A stretch of 64,000 nt of DNA from an uncultured Acidobacteriaceae bacterium (GTDB lineage: Bacteria; Acidobacteriota; Terriglobia; Terriglobales; Acidobacteriaceae). Shown one piece after another: positions 37,241 to 46,800 of the stretch (its first letter is position 1; every line of letters begins with the position of its first letter). The notes under the pieces were generated by a model. That model did no database searches. It saw only the letters and a list, made by a program, of their open reading frames with translations, and was not told the DNA's origin. The translations under genes and the position numbers were made by a program. Location of the stretch: positions 18,795 through 82,794 of the forward strand of contig CAIWFH010000122.1 in assembly GCA_903911925.1 (NCBI GenBank), written 5' to 3'.

Positions 37241-38728
37241 TTACTTGGCCGCGGCAGGAAGTTCAGCCACCAGCCGCAGCGAAACGGTAAGTTCATCAAG
37301 TTGGAAGTGGGGACGAAGGAATGCCACGGCGCGATACACGCCAGGCTTTCCAGGCACCTCGGTGACGTCGATGCGCGCTTCACGCAAGGGGCGCTCTGCC
37401 TTGGTCGCGGGCGAAGCGGAGTCATCGGGCGTCACGTACCTGGTAATCCACCGGTTCAGGAAGGTGTCCGCCTCTTCGCGGGACATGAAGCTGCCGATCT
37501 TGTCGCGCATCATGGCCTTGAGATAATGCGCGAACCGCGACACAGCCATGATGTACGGGAGTTGGGTTGACAGCCTGGCATTGGCATTGGCTGAATCGCT
37601 GTCGTAGACCTTGGGCTTCTGGCAGCTCTGAACGCTGAAGAACGCCGCATAGTCGGTACCTTTGCAATGCACCAGCGGAACAAACCCCAGGTCTGCAAGT
37701 TCCTTCTCGCGCCGGTCGGTAATCGGCACCTCGGTGGGGCACTTCATGGCCACATCGCCGTCATCGGTGGCAAAGTTGTGGGTCGGCAATCCCTCCACCA
37801 GTCCCCCGCCCTCAACGCCTCGCATGGCAACGCACATTCCATACAGCGAGAAAGACTGCGTCATCTTCGTGCCAAGCGCATAGGCGGCATTCATCCACAG
37901 GTACTTGGAGTGGTCGGTGCCGTCCACGTGCTCCTCATACATAAACTCGTCGATGGGCTTGGTTTCGGCGCCGTAAGGAAGGCGGCCGAGGGTGCGGGGG
38001 CAGGTCAGCGCGACATAGCGCGAATCCTCGCTCTGCCGGAAGCCCTTCCACTTGGCATATTCCGTGCTGTCGAATATCTTGGCCAGGTCGCGAGGAGCGT
38101 CGAGTTGCTGGTAGCTCTCAAGGTTCATCAGCTCAGGCGACGCGGCGCTTACAAACGGCGCGTGCGCCTGCGCGGCAATATGCGAGACTCCCTCAAGCAG
38201 CGCCATGTCTTCAGGGTGCTTGCCAAATTCATAGTCTCCGATAATCGCCCCGAACGGCGCCCCGCCGAATACGCCGTATTCCTCTTCGTAGATCTTCTTG
38301 AAGAGAGCGCTCTGGTCAAACTCGGGAGCCTTCTCGATGTCGCGCAGAAGTTCCTTTTTGCTGACGTTCATTACCCGGATCTTCAACCCCACGCCCGTCT
38401 CGCTGTTATCCATCAGGTACTTCAGCCCGCGCCAAGAACCTTCAAGCTTCTGAAACTGCGCATGATGCAGAATCTCGTTCAACTGCAGCGAGAGAAGGTG
38501 ATCGATCTGCGCGATGCGCGCGTTGATCATCATCTCCGCGTCTTTCGCCACGGTCATCGAGCCGTCAAGGACCTGGGCCACAAACTCCTTCACCAGGTCT
38601 TTGCCGCGCTCCCGGGATGCGGCTTCAACGCCAAACCTTCCCTGCTCCACAATCTGGTCAAGCAGGCTGCCTTCCTGCGCTTCGGTGGTAACCGCCTGGG
38701 CCTGTTGATTTGCGACTGCGTCAGCCAT
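37241..38728 (-). CDS. tssC: T6SS sheath large subunit TssC
   Basis: Forms the contractile sheath with TssB; 495 residues from the ATG of MADAVANQQ. I prefer this start over one twelve bases earlier because GGAGG lies five bases ahead and the start then overlaps the tssB stop by eight bases. Core motifs are LSLQLNEILHHAQFQKLEGSWRGL, the FGAIIGDYEFGKHPEDMALL region, LTCPRTLGRLPYG, and the C-terminal RFAHYLKAMMRDKIGSFMSR and AVAFLRPHFQLDELTVSLRLVAELP. Confidence 0.96.
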   Translation of the reverse strand: MADAVANQQAQAVTTEAQEGSLLDQIVEQGRFGVEAASRERGKDLVKEFVAQVLDGSMTVAKDAEMMINARIAQIDHLLSLQLNEILHHAQFQKLEGSWRGLKYLMDNSETGVGLKIRVMNVSKKELLRDIEKAPEFDQSALFKKIYEEEYGVFGGAPFGAIIGDYEFGKHPEDMALLEGVSHIAAQAHAPFVSAASPELMNLESYQQLDAPRDLAKIFDSTEYAKWKGFRQSEDSRYVALTCPRTLGRLPYGAETKPIDEFMYEEHVDGTDHSKYLWMNAAYALGTKMTQSFSLYGMCVAMRGVEGGGLVEGLPTHNFATDDGDVAMKCPTEVPITDRREKELADLGFVPLVHCKGTDYAAFFSVQSCQKPKVYDSDSANANARLSTQLPYIMAVSRFAHYLKAMMRDKIGSFMSREEADTFLNRWITRYVTPDDSASPATKAERPLREARIDVTEVPGKPGVYRAVAFLRPHFQLDELTVSLRLVAELPAAAK

Positions 38729-39245
38729 TGGAGCCTCCATCCTTACTGCCGATCTCGCTCTTGAGTTTGTCCAGTGTCTCCGTGTTGCCTACGGCTTCAA
38801 GCAGAAGTTCCTCGAGCCTGTCGTTGCCCTGCAGTGACCCGCGCAGGTCGCTGAGACGCGTGCGGAGGTCAAGCAACTGCTTCAGCGGCTTAACCTGCTT
38901 GGCAACATTTGCCGGCTCAAAATCATCCATCTTGCGGAACTTGAGATCGACTTTCAATTGCGGCGCATCCGCCTCATCGCTCAACTTGTTTTCAACAGCA
39001 AAAGAGAGATGCGGCTTCATTCCCTCAAGCACGGTGTCAAAGTTGTCGGGATTGACCTCGACGAACTTTCGCTCCTTGAGCTTGGGAAGCGGCTGTTCCG
39101 GGTTACCTGTGAAATCTCCGAGGACTCCGACTACGAAGGGCAGTTCCTTCAGTTCAATTGCGCCGCCCACTTCAACGTCGTAGGTGATTTGCACCCGGGG
39201 AGGACGCACCCGGTCCAGCTTATGCTGCGCACTTTGTCTGGCCAT
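38721..39245 (-). CDS. tssB: T6SS sheath small subunit TssB
   Basis: Small sheath subunit of 174 residues, first gene of the long minus-strand T6SS run. It has KLDRVRPPRVQITYDVEVGG, ELPFVVGVLGDFTG, and the helix LKQLLDLRTRLSDLRGSLQGND that TagJ and TssC contact in relatives. AAGGAA lies seven bases before the ATG. The gene is divergent from the methyltransferase; the promoter must lie in the 389-base gap. Confidence 0.95.
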   Translation of the reverse strand: MARQSAQHKLDRVRPPRVQITYDVEVGGAIELKELPFVVGVLGDFTGNPEQPLPKLKERKFVEVNPDNFDTVLEGMKPHLSFAVENKLSDEADAPQLKVDLKFRKMDDFEPANVAKQVKPLKQLLDLRTRLSDLRGSLQGNDRLEELLLEAVGNTETLDKLKSEIGSKDGGSNG

Positions 39246-39634
39246 TGGTTATTCCTTTGATTGATGGCGATCAGTTGCGGACTAGCATGACTCTTGCTGA
39301 CTTGTGACGTGCTCTTGCTTCGGAAGCTGGAACGCTTCCTTTGGGAAATAAATTGGCTGCAAAGCTGGTCTTACCCCTGGGGAGAAGGCGGGCGCGGTGA
39401 CGGTTTATTCATCTAACGTCTCTTCACTGCCCGTTCGAACTTGTTGATACCACAAGCACCAAGGAGGGTCAAGAGGCCTCGTTAAAAGCAAAGTCCTGCT
39501 GCCACATCCGGCTTTCAAGCTAGACAATTGCACGGCGGTGGCACCCATGCCTTTGCGGTTGCTCAAAGAGGCGACCCGGATATGTGCTTAAAATTCATGG
39601 TGAATTTCGCTCACAATTGAGTCTTGGAGTCACG
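39246..39634. other. Divergent intergenic region between T6SS run and methyltransferase
   Basis: This 389-base gap should carry the promoter of the tssB-to-tssK run and that of the methyltransferase. I see an inverted repeat GGAAGC-N6-GCTTCC at 39322-39339, about 80 bases upstream of tssB, which could be a regulator site. A TGGCAC at about 39540 recalls sigma-54, but no GC dinucleotide has the right spacing. No convincing sigma-70 boxes were found. Confidence 0.45.
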
Positions 39635-41104
39635 ATGCTGAAGCTCTTGTCAGAAACCAGGTCACGCCGGCTTCTGGATCTGTTTACCCAGGCGGGTTAT
39701 CACGAAACCAACCTCAAAAGCCACCTCGGCGCCATGGAGCTACCCTCGCGGCAATTGCGCAACGAGCCGAGACTTCTGGATCGAACCGCGGAACCAACCT
39801 TGCTGAACGCTCTTCTGCGCTGGTTCTGGCTTGGGCGTTCCCAGTCGCAGGCAGCCGTCTGTGCGGCAGTGCCTTGCGAACTCCTATCCATTCTGCTGGA
39901 GTCTGGTTTGCTGGCCGAAAGCGACGGCATGTTGGCTCCGGCAGCCATGCTGCTACCCGCCGATGGGTTCCTTATCGCCTCAGATCACCCGGCGGCCATT
40001 GAGCGGCGCGAGTCGGAGATGGTGCTTTGGCCGAATCCGACCAGTCGATTTCTCTCCAGGTTCGCAATTCGCCGCCACTCCCGCGCCACCCTCGATCTGG
40101 GCGCCGGCGGCGGAATTCTCAGCCTTGGCGCAGCAAAACACAGTGACACGGTGGTGGCCACCGACCTGAATCCAAGGGCGGTGACATTTGCCTTGTTCAA
40201 CGCCCGGCTCAATGGAGTTGAAAACATTGAAGTGCTAAGCGGCGATTGTTTCGCGCCGGTCGCGGACAGGACCTTCGATCTGATCCTTTCAAACCCGCCT
40301 TTCTTCATCACGCCGCAGAACGGCTACTTGTTTTGCGATAACTCCATGGAACTGGATGGGCTGTGCCGCCGGCTGGTAAAAGACGCTCCCGGCCACCTCA
40401 ATGAGGGCGGCTACATGCAGATGCTGTGCGAGTGGGCGCAAATAGCCGGGCAGCCCTGGGAAGAGCGAATTGCCGAGTGGCTGGCCGGCACGGGATGCGA
40501 TGCATGGGTGATGAAAGGCCTGACCCAGGACCCTGCCGAATATGCTCAACAGCGAATTCGAGAGACCTCGCAAGACCCCTCCCGCGACAACGAGCTTTAT
40601 CACGGCTTCATGGCTTACTATCGCGAGCGGGGCGTTGAGGCAATTCACGACGGACTGATTGTGATGCGCCGGAGGACGGGATCGAACTGGGTGCGGATTG
40701 AGGAAGTGCCCAAGACCCCGAAGGGCGAATTGGGCGATCTTGTGGTGAGCACCTTTGCCGCCAACGACCTGCTTACGCAAATCCAGGACGATGCCAGCCT
40801 GCTGGCCATCAAGCCCAGAATGTCTGCGTACGCCAGGCTGGAGCAGGTTTGCGGACAGGTTGAAGGCGGCTGGGCCCCGGAATCCATAACTCTGCGGCTC
40901 GTGGAGGGATTTCCGTTCCACCTGGAGGTGCAGCCGCTGGTCGCGAACTTCCTTGCCGGCTGCGACGGCAAGCGCACGGTCGCCGAAGCCATCCAGGCAT
41001 TCGCGGCGGTCGCCAACGCCCCGCTGGAGACCGTGCAGCGGGAGTGCCTTGCCATGATTCGCAAGCTTATCGACCGTGGATTCATAGCCGCCGAGGCCGT
41101 TTGA
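39635..41104 (+). CDS. SAM-dependent methyltransferase (MTS/PrmC-like NPPF type)
   Basis: A 489-residue protein with three parts: an N-terminal helical region (1-140), a Rossmann methyltransferase domain with LDLGAGGG at 153-160, acidic ATDLNP and the catalytic-type NPPF at 220-223, and a long C-terminal region ending in a small winged-helix-like domain (EAIQAFAAVANAPLETVQRE). NPPF marks methylation of a planar nitrogen such as glutamine or adenine/guanine. The layout recalls actinobacterial class-I methyltransferases with a DUF7059-like N-terminus. The ATG of MLKLLSE follows GGAG by six bases. Whether it modifies a T6SS part is unknown. Confidence 0.85.
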   Translation: MLKLLSETRSRRLLDLFTQAGYHETNLKSHLGAMELPSRQLRNEPRLLDRTAEPTLLNALLRWFWLGRSQSQAAVCAAVPCELLSILLESGLLAESDGMLAPAAMLLPADGFLIASDHPAAIERRESEMVLWPNPTSRFLSRFAIRRHSRATLDLGAGGGILSLGAAKHSDTVVATDLNPRAVTFALFNARLNGVENIEVLSGDCFAPVADRTFDLILSNPPFFITPQNGYLFCDNSMELDGLCRRLVKDAPGHLNEGGYMQMLCEWAQIAGQPWEERIAEWLAGTGCDAWVMKGLTQDPAEYAQQRIRETSQDPSRDNELYHGFMAYYRERGVEAIHDGLIVMRRRTGSNWVRIEEVPKTPKGELGDLVVSTFAANDLLTQIQDDASLLAIKPRMSAYARLEQVCGQVEGGWAPESITLRLVEGFPFHLEVQPLVANFLAGCDGKRTVAEAIQAFAAVANAPLETVQRECLAMIRKLIDRGFIAAEAV

Positions 41105-41204
41105 ATTGCGGTACTCCTTGTGTAAATTTCCCGTTCCCGCATCGTAAACTTGTGAAAGACTTGGGACGGGAAGTGGGTCTGTCTGTGCGGCGAGGAGTCC
41201 ACCA

Positions 41205-41486
41205 ATGGCCAAATTGACGGGAAATATCCAGATCAAAACGAATCCGGGCTCGGAAGGCCTGGCGGCTCACTTTGAGGTGATGTTTGTTCCCTACGCGGGG
41301 CGCCTCAATACCAAGTCCGCAACGGCGAGCAATCATGACGAACTGGTGTCCCTGTTAACTGAACTCAAGTTCAGCGAGGACGATGCCGCCAAGTGGGCGG
41401 GACGAGCCCGTTCGCAGGGCGTGGTCATCATCTCCAGCGTTGAGCGCTCAGACGCCTTATTGAAAGAGCAGGGCCTTCTGGCCTGA
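41205..41486 (+). CDS. Small conserved-type protein of unknown function
   Basis: A 93-residue soluble protein, not recognised. It begins MAKLTGNIQIKTNPGSEG, has a beta-rich first half (AHFEVMFVPYAGRL) and a helical second half (HDELVSLLTELKFSEDDAAKWAGRARSQGVVIISSVERSDALL). GAGGAG precedes the ATG well. There is no signal peptide or membrane segment. It lies 100 bases after the methyltransferase and may share its transcript. Confidence 0.75.
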   Translation: MAKLTGNIQIKTNPGSEGLAAHFEVMFVPYAGRLNTKSATASNHDELVSLLTELKFSEDDAAKWAGRARSQGVVIISSVERSDALLKEQGLLA

Positions 41487-41525
41487 GTTGAATACCTCCC
41501 AGCCAACGAACCGGCAGGGTCCAGC

Positions 41526-42812
41526 CTATTTCGCCTTGATGGCGAAGATCACCACGACAATCAAAACGATGAGCAGGAATGTGTTGACCACCAGGAGTAT
41601 GGGCAGCATCTCCTGCAGTTTGCTCTTTGGGGCTGCTATCGGCGGGGGAGCCGACTTTGGCGCGACCGCCTGCGGAGTTTGAATTTGCGGGGCCTGAATA
41701 TGGGGCGGCGCAACAACCGGCAGCGGCGCTGGGGGCACCGCCGGGTGGGGGACTGCTGGATGGGGCACAGAGATAGGCGCCGGCAGGGGAGGCGCTGCCC
41801 CTTGCGGCGGGCGGGGCGGGGCTGGGGCGCTTACGGCAGTTCGGATGGCAGCCCCGGAGATGATGCGGGTAAACTCGCCCGGCTCAGAAGCGGACGTCAC
41901 TGGGGGATCAATCGTCTCCGCGGGCGGCTGGGAAGTTTCAATGGGCGGCGCGGTCCGGGCACCCTGAGATAACCGCTGGATCAGGCGCGTGACGCTGCCT
42001 GAATCCGTTACTGGTGTCTCGTCCAGGTGGGCGGCTGAATGAGATGGAAGCGGCTCAGCAGACCACGGATTTGTTGGCGCCTGCTGCTGTGGCGCCGCCC
42101 CCAGCGATGCGAACAGGCCAGTAACGCCGGTCGATGGCTCAACGCTGCCAACTGCCTTATGGCCCGCGTTGGCATTTGGTTCCACCGGCCACTTGAATTC
42201 CTCAGAAGGTGGCGCGGCAAGGGGCGCCGGGGGCGAAAACGTCTGGACGCGCGCCGGGGGCGGCGCAGCGGGGGGCCTGGCTTGAAAAAACTGCGTGAAG
42301 CCTCCCTCTCCCGATGCCGAGTCGGAAACTCCCGGAGTTGAAAAACCCTTCATGCGAGATGGGCTTGGAGCCGGATGTGCCGGCGGTGGCGGCTCTGGTA
42401 CTGGTCTGGAAGCAGCCGCCAGCGGCGGATTCACCTGCTGAACGAAGATGCGAGTGAACTCGCCGGGGGCTGGCGTCGATTTTGGATCGCCGGCATCGAT
42501 CTGGGCCGGTAGCGGGTCATCCTTGGGTACAGGCGAAGTCTGAAACATCCTGGTGAACTCGCCGGGCTGGGCTGCTTGCGGATCGGCGGCGCCAGGGTTC
42601 AACCCTGATGACGGCGGCGGTATGGTCGGCTCCGCCGCGAATGGGGCTTGATTCAGTTCTATCGCAGCTTTCGGCGCGTGGATGCTTTCATCCGACTGCT
42701 TCGGCGGCTCGGCTGCGTCCCTGCCAAAAGCGCGCAAAAACATACCGGTAGCGCTGAGTTCCTCTGCGTCTTTCGTCGGCTCGGATTCGGGCGTCCATTC
42801 TGTCGTGGTCAT
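41526..42812 (-). CDS. Tail-anchored proline-rich protein with GEFTRMF-type motifs
   Basis: A 428-residue protein, very rich in Pro and Ala, with one C-terminal membrane segment (about 402-425, LPILLVVNTFLLIVLIVVVI) and a short basic end, so most of it should face the cytoplasm. A short motif recurs: PGEFTRMF at 83, PGEFTRIF at 116, GGFTQFF at 170 and PGEFTRII at 311, with weaker forms at 22, 231 and 271. The motifs are spread in disordered linker, as binding or phosphorylation sites often are. I start at MTTTEW because the upstream part is not similar in composition. It is divergent from tssL-tssM; no function is known to me. Confidence 0.75.
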   Translation of the reverse strand: MTTTEWTPESEPTKDAEELSATGMFLRAFGRDAAEPPKQSDESIHAPKAAIELNQAPFAAEPTIPPPSSGLNPGAADPQAAQPGEFTRMFQTSPVPKDDPLPAQIDAGDPKSTPAPGEFTRIFVQQVNPPLAAASRPVPEPPPPAHPAPSPSRMKGFSTPGVSDSASGEGGFTQFFQARPPAAPPPARVQTFSPPAPLAAPPSEEFKWPVEPNANAGHKAVGSVEPSTGVTGLFASLGAAPQQQAPTNPWSAEPLPSHSAAHLDETPVTDSGSVTRLIQRLSQGARTAPPIETSQPPAETIDPPVTSASEPGEFTRIISGAAIRTAVSAPAPPRPPQGAAPPLPAPISVPHPAVPHPAVPPAPLPVVAPPHIQAPQIQTPQAVAPKSAPPPIAAPKSKLQEMLPILLVVNTFLLIVLIVVVIFAIKAK

Positions 42813-43116
42813 ATTGGGGATGTCCTGTGCGGAATCGCAGCGGCGATGATTGCAAAGATTACACCTGCCCCGGTACGGCGTAAAGACGAATGACGCCTCA
42901 AGAATTCGGATAGGAAGCCGGCCTGTCTCCAAATTCTCAATTAACTGCATTTACTTGTTTGCTCTTTCTCAAACTCATTGCGCAAATACGATGTTCAGTT
43001 ATATGGGTGGCATTCCAAACCCTGTCCGGCTTTCCCTTCTTCCCGTCTTTTGTTTTTCCGGTCGGATCGTGAAACGGGTCTGAACCAGATTCTAAAGCTA
43101 ATTCAGGACTTTCGAA
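42813..43116. other. Divergent intergenic region before tssL
   Basis: This 304-base gap between the proline-rich protein and tssL has a lower G+C than its surroundings. A weak sigma-70-like pair, TTGCGC (42978-42983) and TATATG (43000-43005) with 16 bases between, faces tssL. AGGA lies eight bases before the tssL ATG. No gene was seen. Confidence 0.4.
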
Positions 43117-43851
43117 ATGACTAATCGTCTGTCGCGCACGCACAGCCTCGGCTCCTGCTACGAGAATGCAATCACCACCATCCTCAGGTTGGCTTCGCTT
43201 CAGCAGCAGGCCGTGCCGAACTCGCAGGGATTCCGCAACAGCATTCGAGGCGCGCTCAAATCTGCCATGGAGCAGGCCAAGGCGCTCGGCTACTCAAGCG
43301 AAATGAACCAGTTGGCGTTCTTTGCTGTCGTCGCACTGCTGGATGAGAGCGTGCTCAGGATGCACAATCCAGCCTTAGCCGATTGGGCGCAGCAACCCAT
43401 GCAGCAAGAGATGTTCGGCCACAACCGTGCCGGTGAAGTCTTCTTCGATCACCTCGCCGGGCTTCTTGCACGGCAGGATTCGCAGGAAACCGCAGACTGC
43501 CTTGAAGTCTACTGCCTCTGCATGCTTCTCGGGTTCAACGGGAAATATGCGTTCGGCTCAGGCGGTACCAGCGCTTTTCTAGCCCAGGCCGGAGTCGACG
43601 GCCATGCAGCAAGGCCAAACAGCGAAGTGCAGGCTCTTACCCGCCAAGCAAGGGAGAAGATTGCGCGCATTCGCGGCCAGGCCCTGTTTCTGCGCGCCGA
43701 CTCGCCCGCGCCCCAGGTAAAACAGGCGGCTGCCATCGACCGCTGGAGTCGCGGCCTTGGCATCGCAGCCATATGCCTGTTCGCGCTGGCGCTTCTGGCG
43801 TACGGTATCTTCTGGATTGCCCTGGCTTCCGGGGTATCCCAAATTTCGTAA
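43117..43851 (+). CDS. tssL: T6SS membrane complex protein TssL (DotU/IcmH)
   Basis: Inner-membrane protein of 244 residues with a large cytoplasmic N-terminal domain (LGSCYENAITTILRLAS, LAFFAVVALLDESVL, MQQEMFGHNRAGEVFFDHL, LEVYCLCMLLGFNGKY) and one C-terminal membrane helix (LGIAAICLFALALLAYGIFWIAL). This is the standard TssL plan. No OmpA-like peptidoglycan-binding domain is fused. It precedes tssM by 30 bases. Confidence 0.94.
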   Translation: MTNRLSRTHSLGSCYENAITTILRLASLQQQAVPNSQGFRNSIRGALKSAMEQAKALGYSSEMNQLAFFAVVALLDESVLRMHNPALADWAQQPMQQEMFGHNRAGEVFFDHLAGLLARQDSQETADCLEVYCLCMLLGFNGKYAFGSGGTSAFLAQAGVDGHAARPNSEVQALTRQAREKIARIRGQALFLRADSPAPQVKQAAAIDRWSRGLGIAAICLFALALLAYGIFWIALASGVSQIS

Positions 43852-43881
43852 GGGTTCGCGAATCTTCAGTGGGGGTAGCCC

Positions 43882-46800
43882 TTGCTCGTCTATCTTCTTG
43901 TACTTGCCGTCTTGCTTGTCGCCGCCCTGCTGGCATTTGGCATGGCCGCGCTTCTACACCTCCACGGGATTCCGCTGGCCGTTTTTGTCGTTGTCATTCT
44001 GCTTCTCGGCGTCGCTGCCGCGGTAACCATCCTATTCCTTCACTTCCGCGCAAAAAAGGAGAAAGAACTTGCGGGCGACGTGTCGGCGGGCGCAGAAACC
44101 GCGGACCTGGATCTGCTGCTGAACGATGCAAACCGGAAGCTGCGTGAATCGCAACAGGGCGCCAAGACTCTCGATCTGGTTCCGTTGTTGTATGTTCTGG
44201 GCGAACAGGGTGCGGCTAAAACAACGCTCATTGTGCGCTCGGGCCTCGACCAGGAACTGCTGGCCGGCGCCGCTCCGCAGGAGGGAACCGCGCTGCCAAC
44301 GCCGGTTGTGAACGTGTGGTACACGCGCGAGGCGGCTATCATTGAGGTCGGTGAGGCATTGCGGCAAAACAGCCGGATGCTTGCCCGCCTTGTCGAGCGC
44401 ACGCGGCCCCGCGCTTACCGTTCGGCATTCGGCTCGGCAGCGGCAGCCCGCGCTGTCGTAGTTTGTGTCAGCGCAGAGCAGGTGCTCGCGGGTGACGGCG
44501 GCGCATCGTTGCTGGCCGGGGCTCGCGCCATGGGCGCGCAACTGCGCCAGGTCAGCCGCTTGCTGGGAACGCCAGTCCCGGTCTACGTGATTGTCACCAA
44601 GCTCGACAAGGTGCCGCATTTCGAGGAGTTTGTGCGCAACTTGTCAAACGATGAAGTTCGTCAGGTGCTGGGCACAACGCTCAATCCAATCGACGCTTCC
44701 GCAGGCTTATATGTTGATCGGGCCGCTAGTGAAGTCAACGGCGATCTCGATGCTCTTTGCTATACGCTCGGCGAGTTTCGCGTGGAAATGCTGGCCCGCG
44801 AAACCGACGCGAGAAACAGCGCAGGCGTCTACGAGTTCCCGCGCGAGTTCGGCAAGCTGCGCAAGAACCTGGGCCAGTTCCTGGTGGAACTGTGCAAGCC
44901 CAGCCAGTTGAGCGCCAATCCTTATTTGCGCGGATTCTATTTCACCGGCATTCGCGCCCAGATTGTGGAGCGGCTATCGACGCCGGTTGCCGTAGAGGAG
45001 AGCGAGCCAGGCGACGAAGGAGCCACGCGCTATTTGAATCTCTCGCTTGGCCGCGCGCAGTCCTCCAGCCGCGCCGTTGCACAGCCTGTCAAAGTTTCCG
45101 CGCGGGTTCCGCAATGGACATTTCTGCCACGCCTGTTTCCAGAAGCCATTCTCGGTGACAAGAGCGCGCTCTCCGCTACCAGCCATACGGCGCCCGCGCG
45201 CCTCTTTCGCAGAATACTGTTCGGGACCCTGGCGGTCCTGTTCGGCTTCTACGCGATCATGCTCCTGGTTTCATATCTCAACAACGCCGCATTGGAGCAC
45301 AGCATACGAGACGCCGCGCGCTCGCTGCCGATTACCAGTTCAACCGCCCTCTCGATGCCTGGCATGGACGATCTGAAAGCGCTCGACCAGTTGCGGCAAA
45401 CCATTATTCAGTTGGACGGCTATCAGCGAGACGGCGCACCTTTGAGTTACCGGTTCGGCCTTTACAGGGGAAGCCAGTTGCTTGCGCGCGCCAGAGGCAT
45501 TTACTTCGACCGCTTCAGGCCGATGATCCTCAACCCGGCGGATGCAAATATTCTGGTTTATCTTCGCGCTCTGCCCGACGCTCCAGCTTCAACTGACGAC
45601 ACCTCTTCTTACGTAGCCGCATACAACCCGCTCAAAGCCTACCTGATGACCGCGGGCAACCACGAAAAGTGCGTGGCTCTGTTTCTGACTCCCGTGGTGC
45701 TTCAATATTGGACCGGATCCCGGCAAGTTGACTCGGCGCAGCAGCAACTGGCGCAGAAGCAAATTGACTTTTACGCCGGAGACCTGGCCCGGCAAGATCC
45801 CTACGCAATTAACCCCGATACATTGGCCGTGGCCCACTCCCGCGGTTACCTCTCGCATTTTCTCGCTGAAACGCGCATCTACCAGGGCATGCTCAACGCG
45901 GCCGATAAAACCGGCCCTGCCGTGGACTTCAACCGCCTGTATCCCGGTTCGGCCGCTTCAGTCATCGACGCCTATGTTGTCAGGGGAGCGTTTACCAGCA
46001 ACGGTTTCACCTTTATCCAGGATGCGATTCAGCACATTGAAAGATATGCAAACGGCGAGCCGTGGGTTCTGGGCGACCTCGCCGGCCAGTCTCTCAATAC
46101 GGAAGCCATCGGCAAAGACCTCACTGCAAAATACTCGGCGGACTATATCAAGGAGTGGAGCACATTCCTCTCTCATGCGCAGGTGGCCGGGTGTGCCGGG
46201 CTGCATGAGGCCCCCGCGCGCCTCAACGCGCTTTCAAGCCCCGATTCGCCCTTGCTCGCGCTCACTTACACCGTGGCGCATAACACTGCGGTAAACGATG
46301 CCCAAATCAAGTCGGTCTTCCAGCCTGCGCAGGCGCTTGTCGATCCAAATGCAAAAGACCGGTACATCGGGCCGGGCAATACGAACTACGTCAACGCGCT
46401 TTTAAACTTGTCCGGAGCAGTAACCCAGTTAGCGCAGAACCCGGCAGCGCCCTCTGACCCCGCGTCGTTTATGCCTGTCAGCAGCGCGGCATCGGCCGCC
46501 GACATGGCGGCAAGGCAAACCGCCCAAGCGTTCAACATCGATGCGCAGATGCATACTGAAAAAACTGTTCTTGCCTTGATGGAGGCGCCGATTCAATGCT
46601 CGGCAAAACTGGTTCCCTCACCCGGAGCCGCAGCCAATGGCGGAGGACAAAAAATATGCGGAACGGTGAATGGTCTTCTCGGCAAGTTTCCGTTCTCGCC
46701 GAACTCCAGCTCACAGGCAGGCCTGGTTGAATTCAACCAGGCCTTTGCTCCAGACACGGGCACCGTAGCTGCAATGGCCAACGGCCCTCTTAAGCCGTAC

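Noticed and set aside
37667..38764. Plus-strand open frame of 365 codons opposite tssC
   Set aside because: Antisense of a core T6SS gene with no recognisable domain.
39530..39565. Possible sigma-54 promoter (TGGCAC) before the methyltransferase
   Set aside because: The GG and the next GC are not ten bases apart, so the -24/-12 spacing rule fails.
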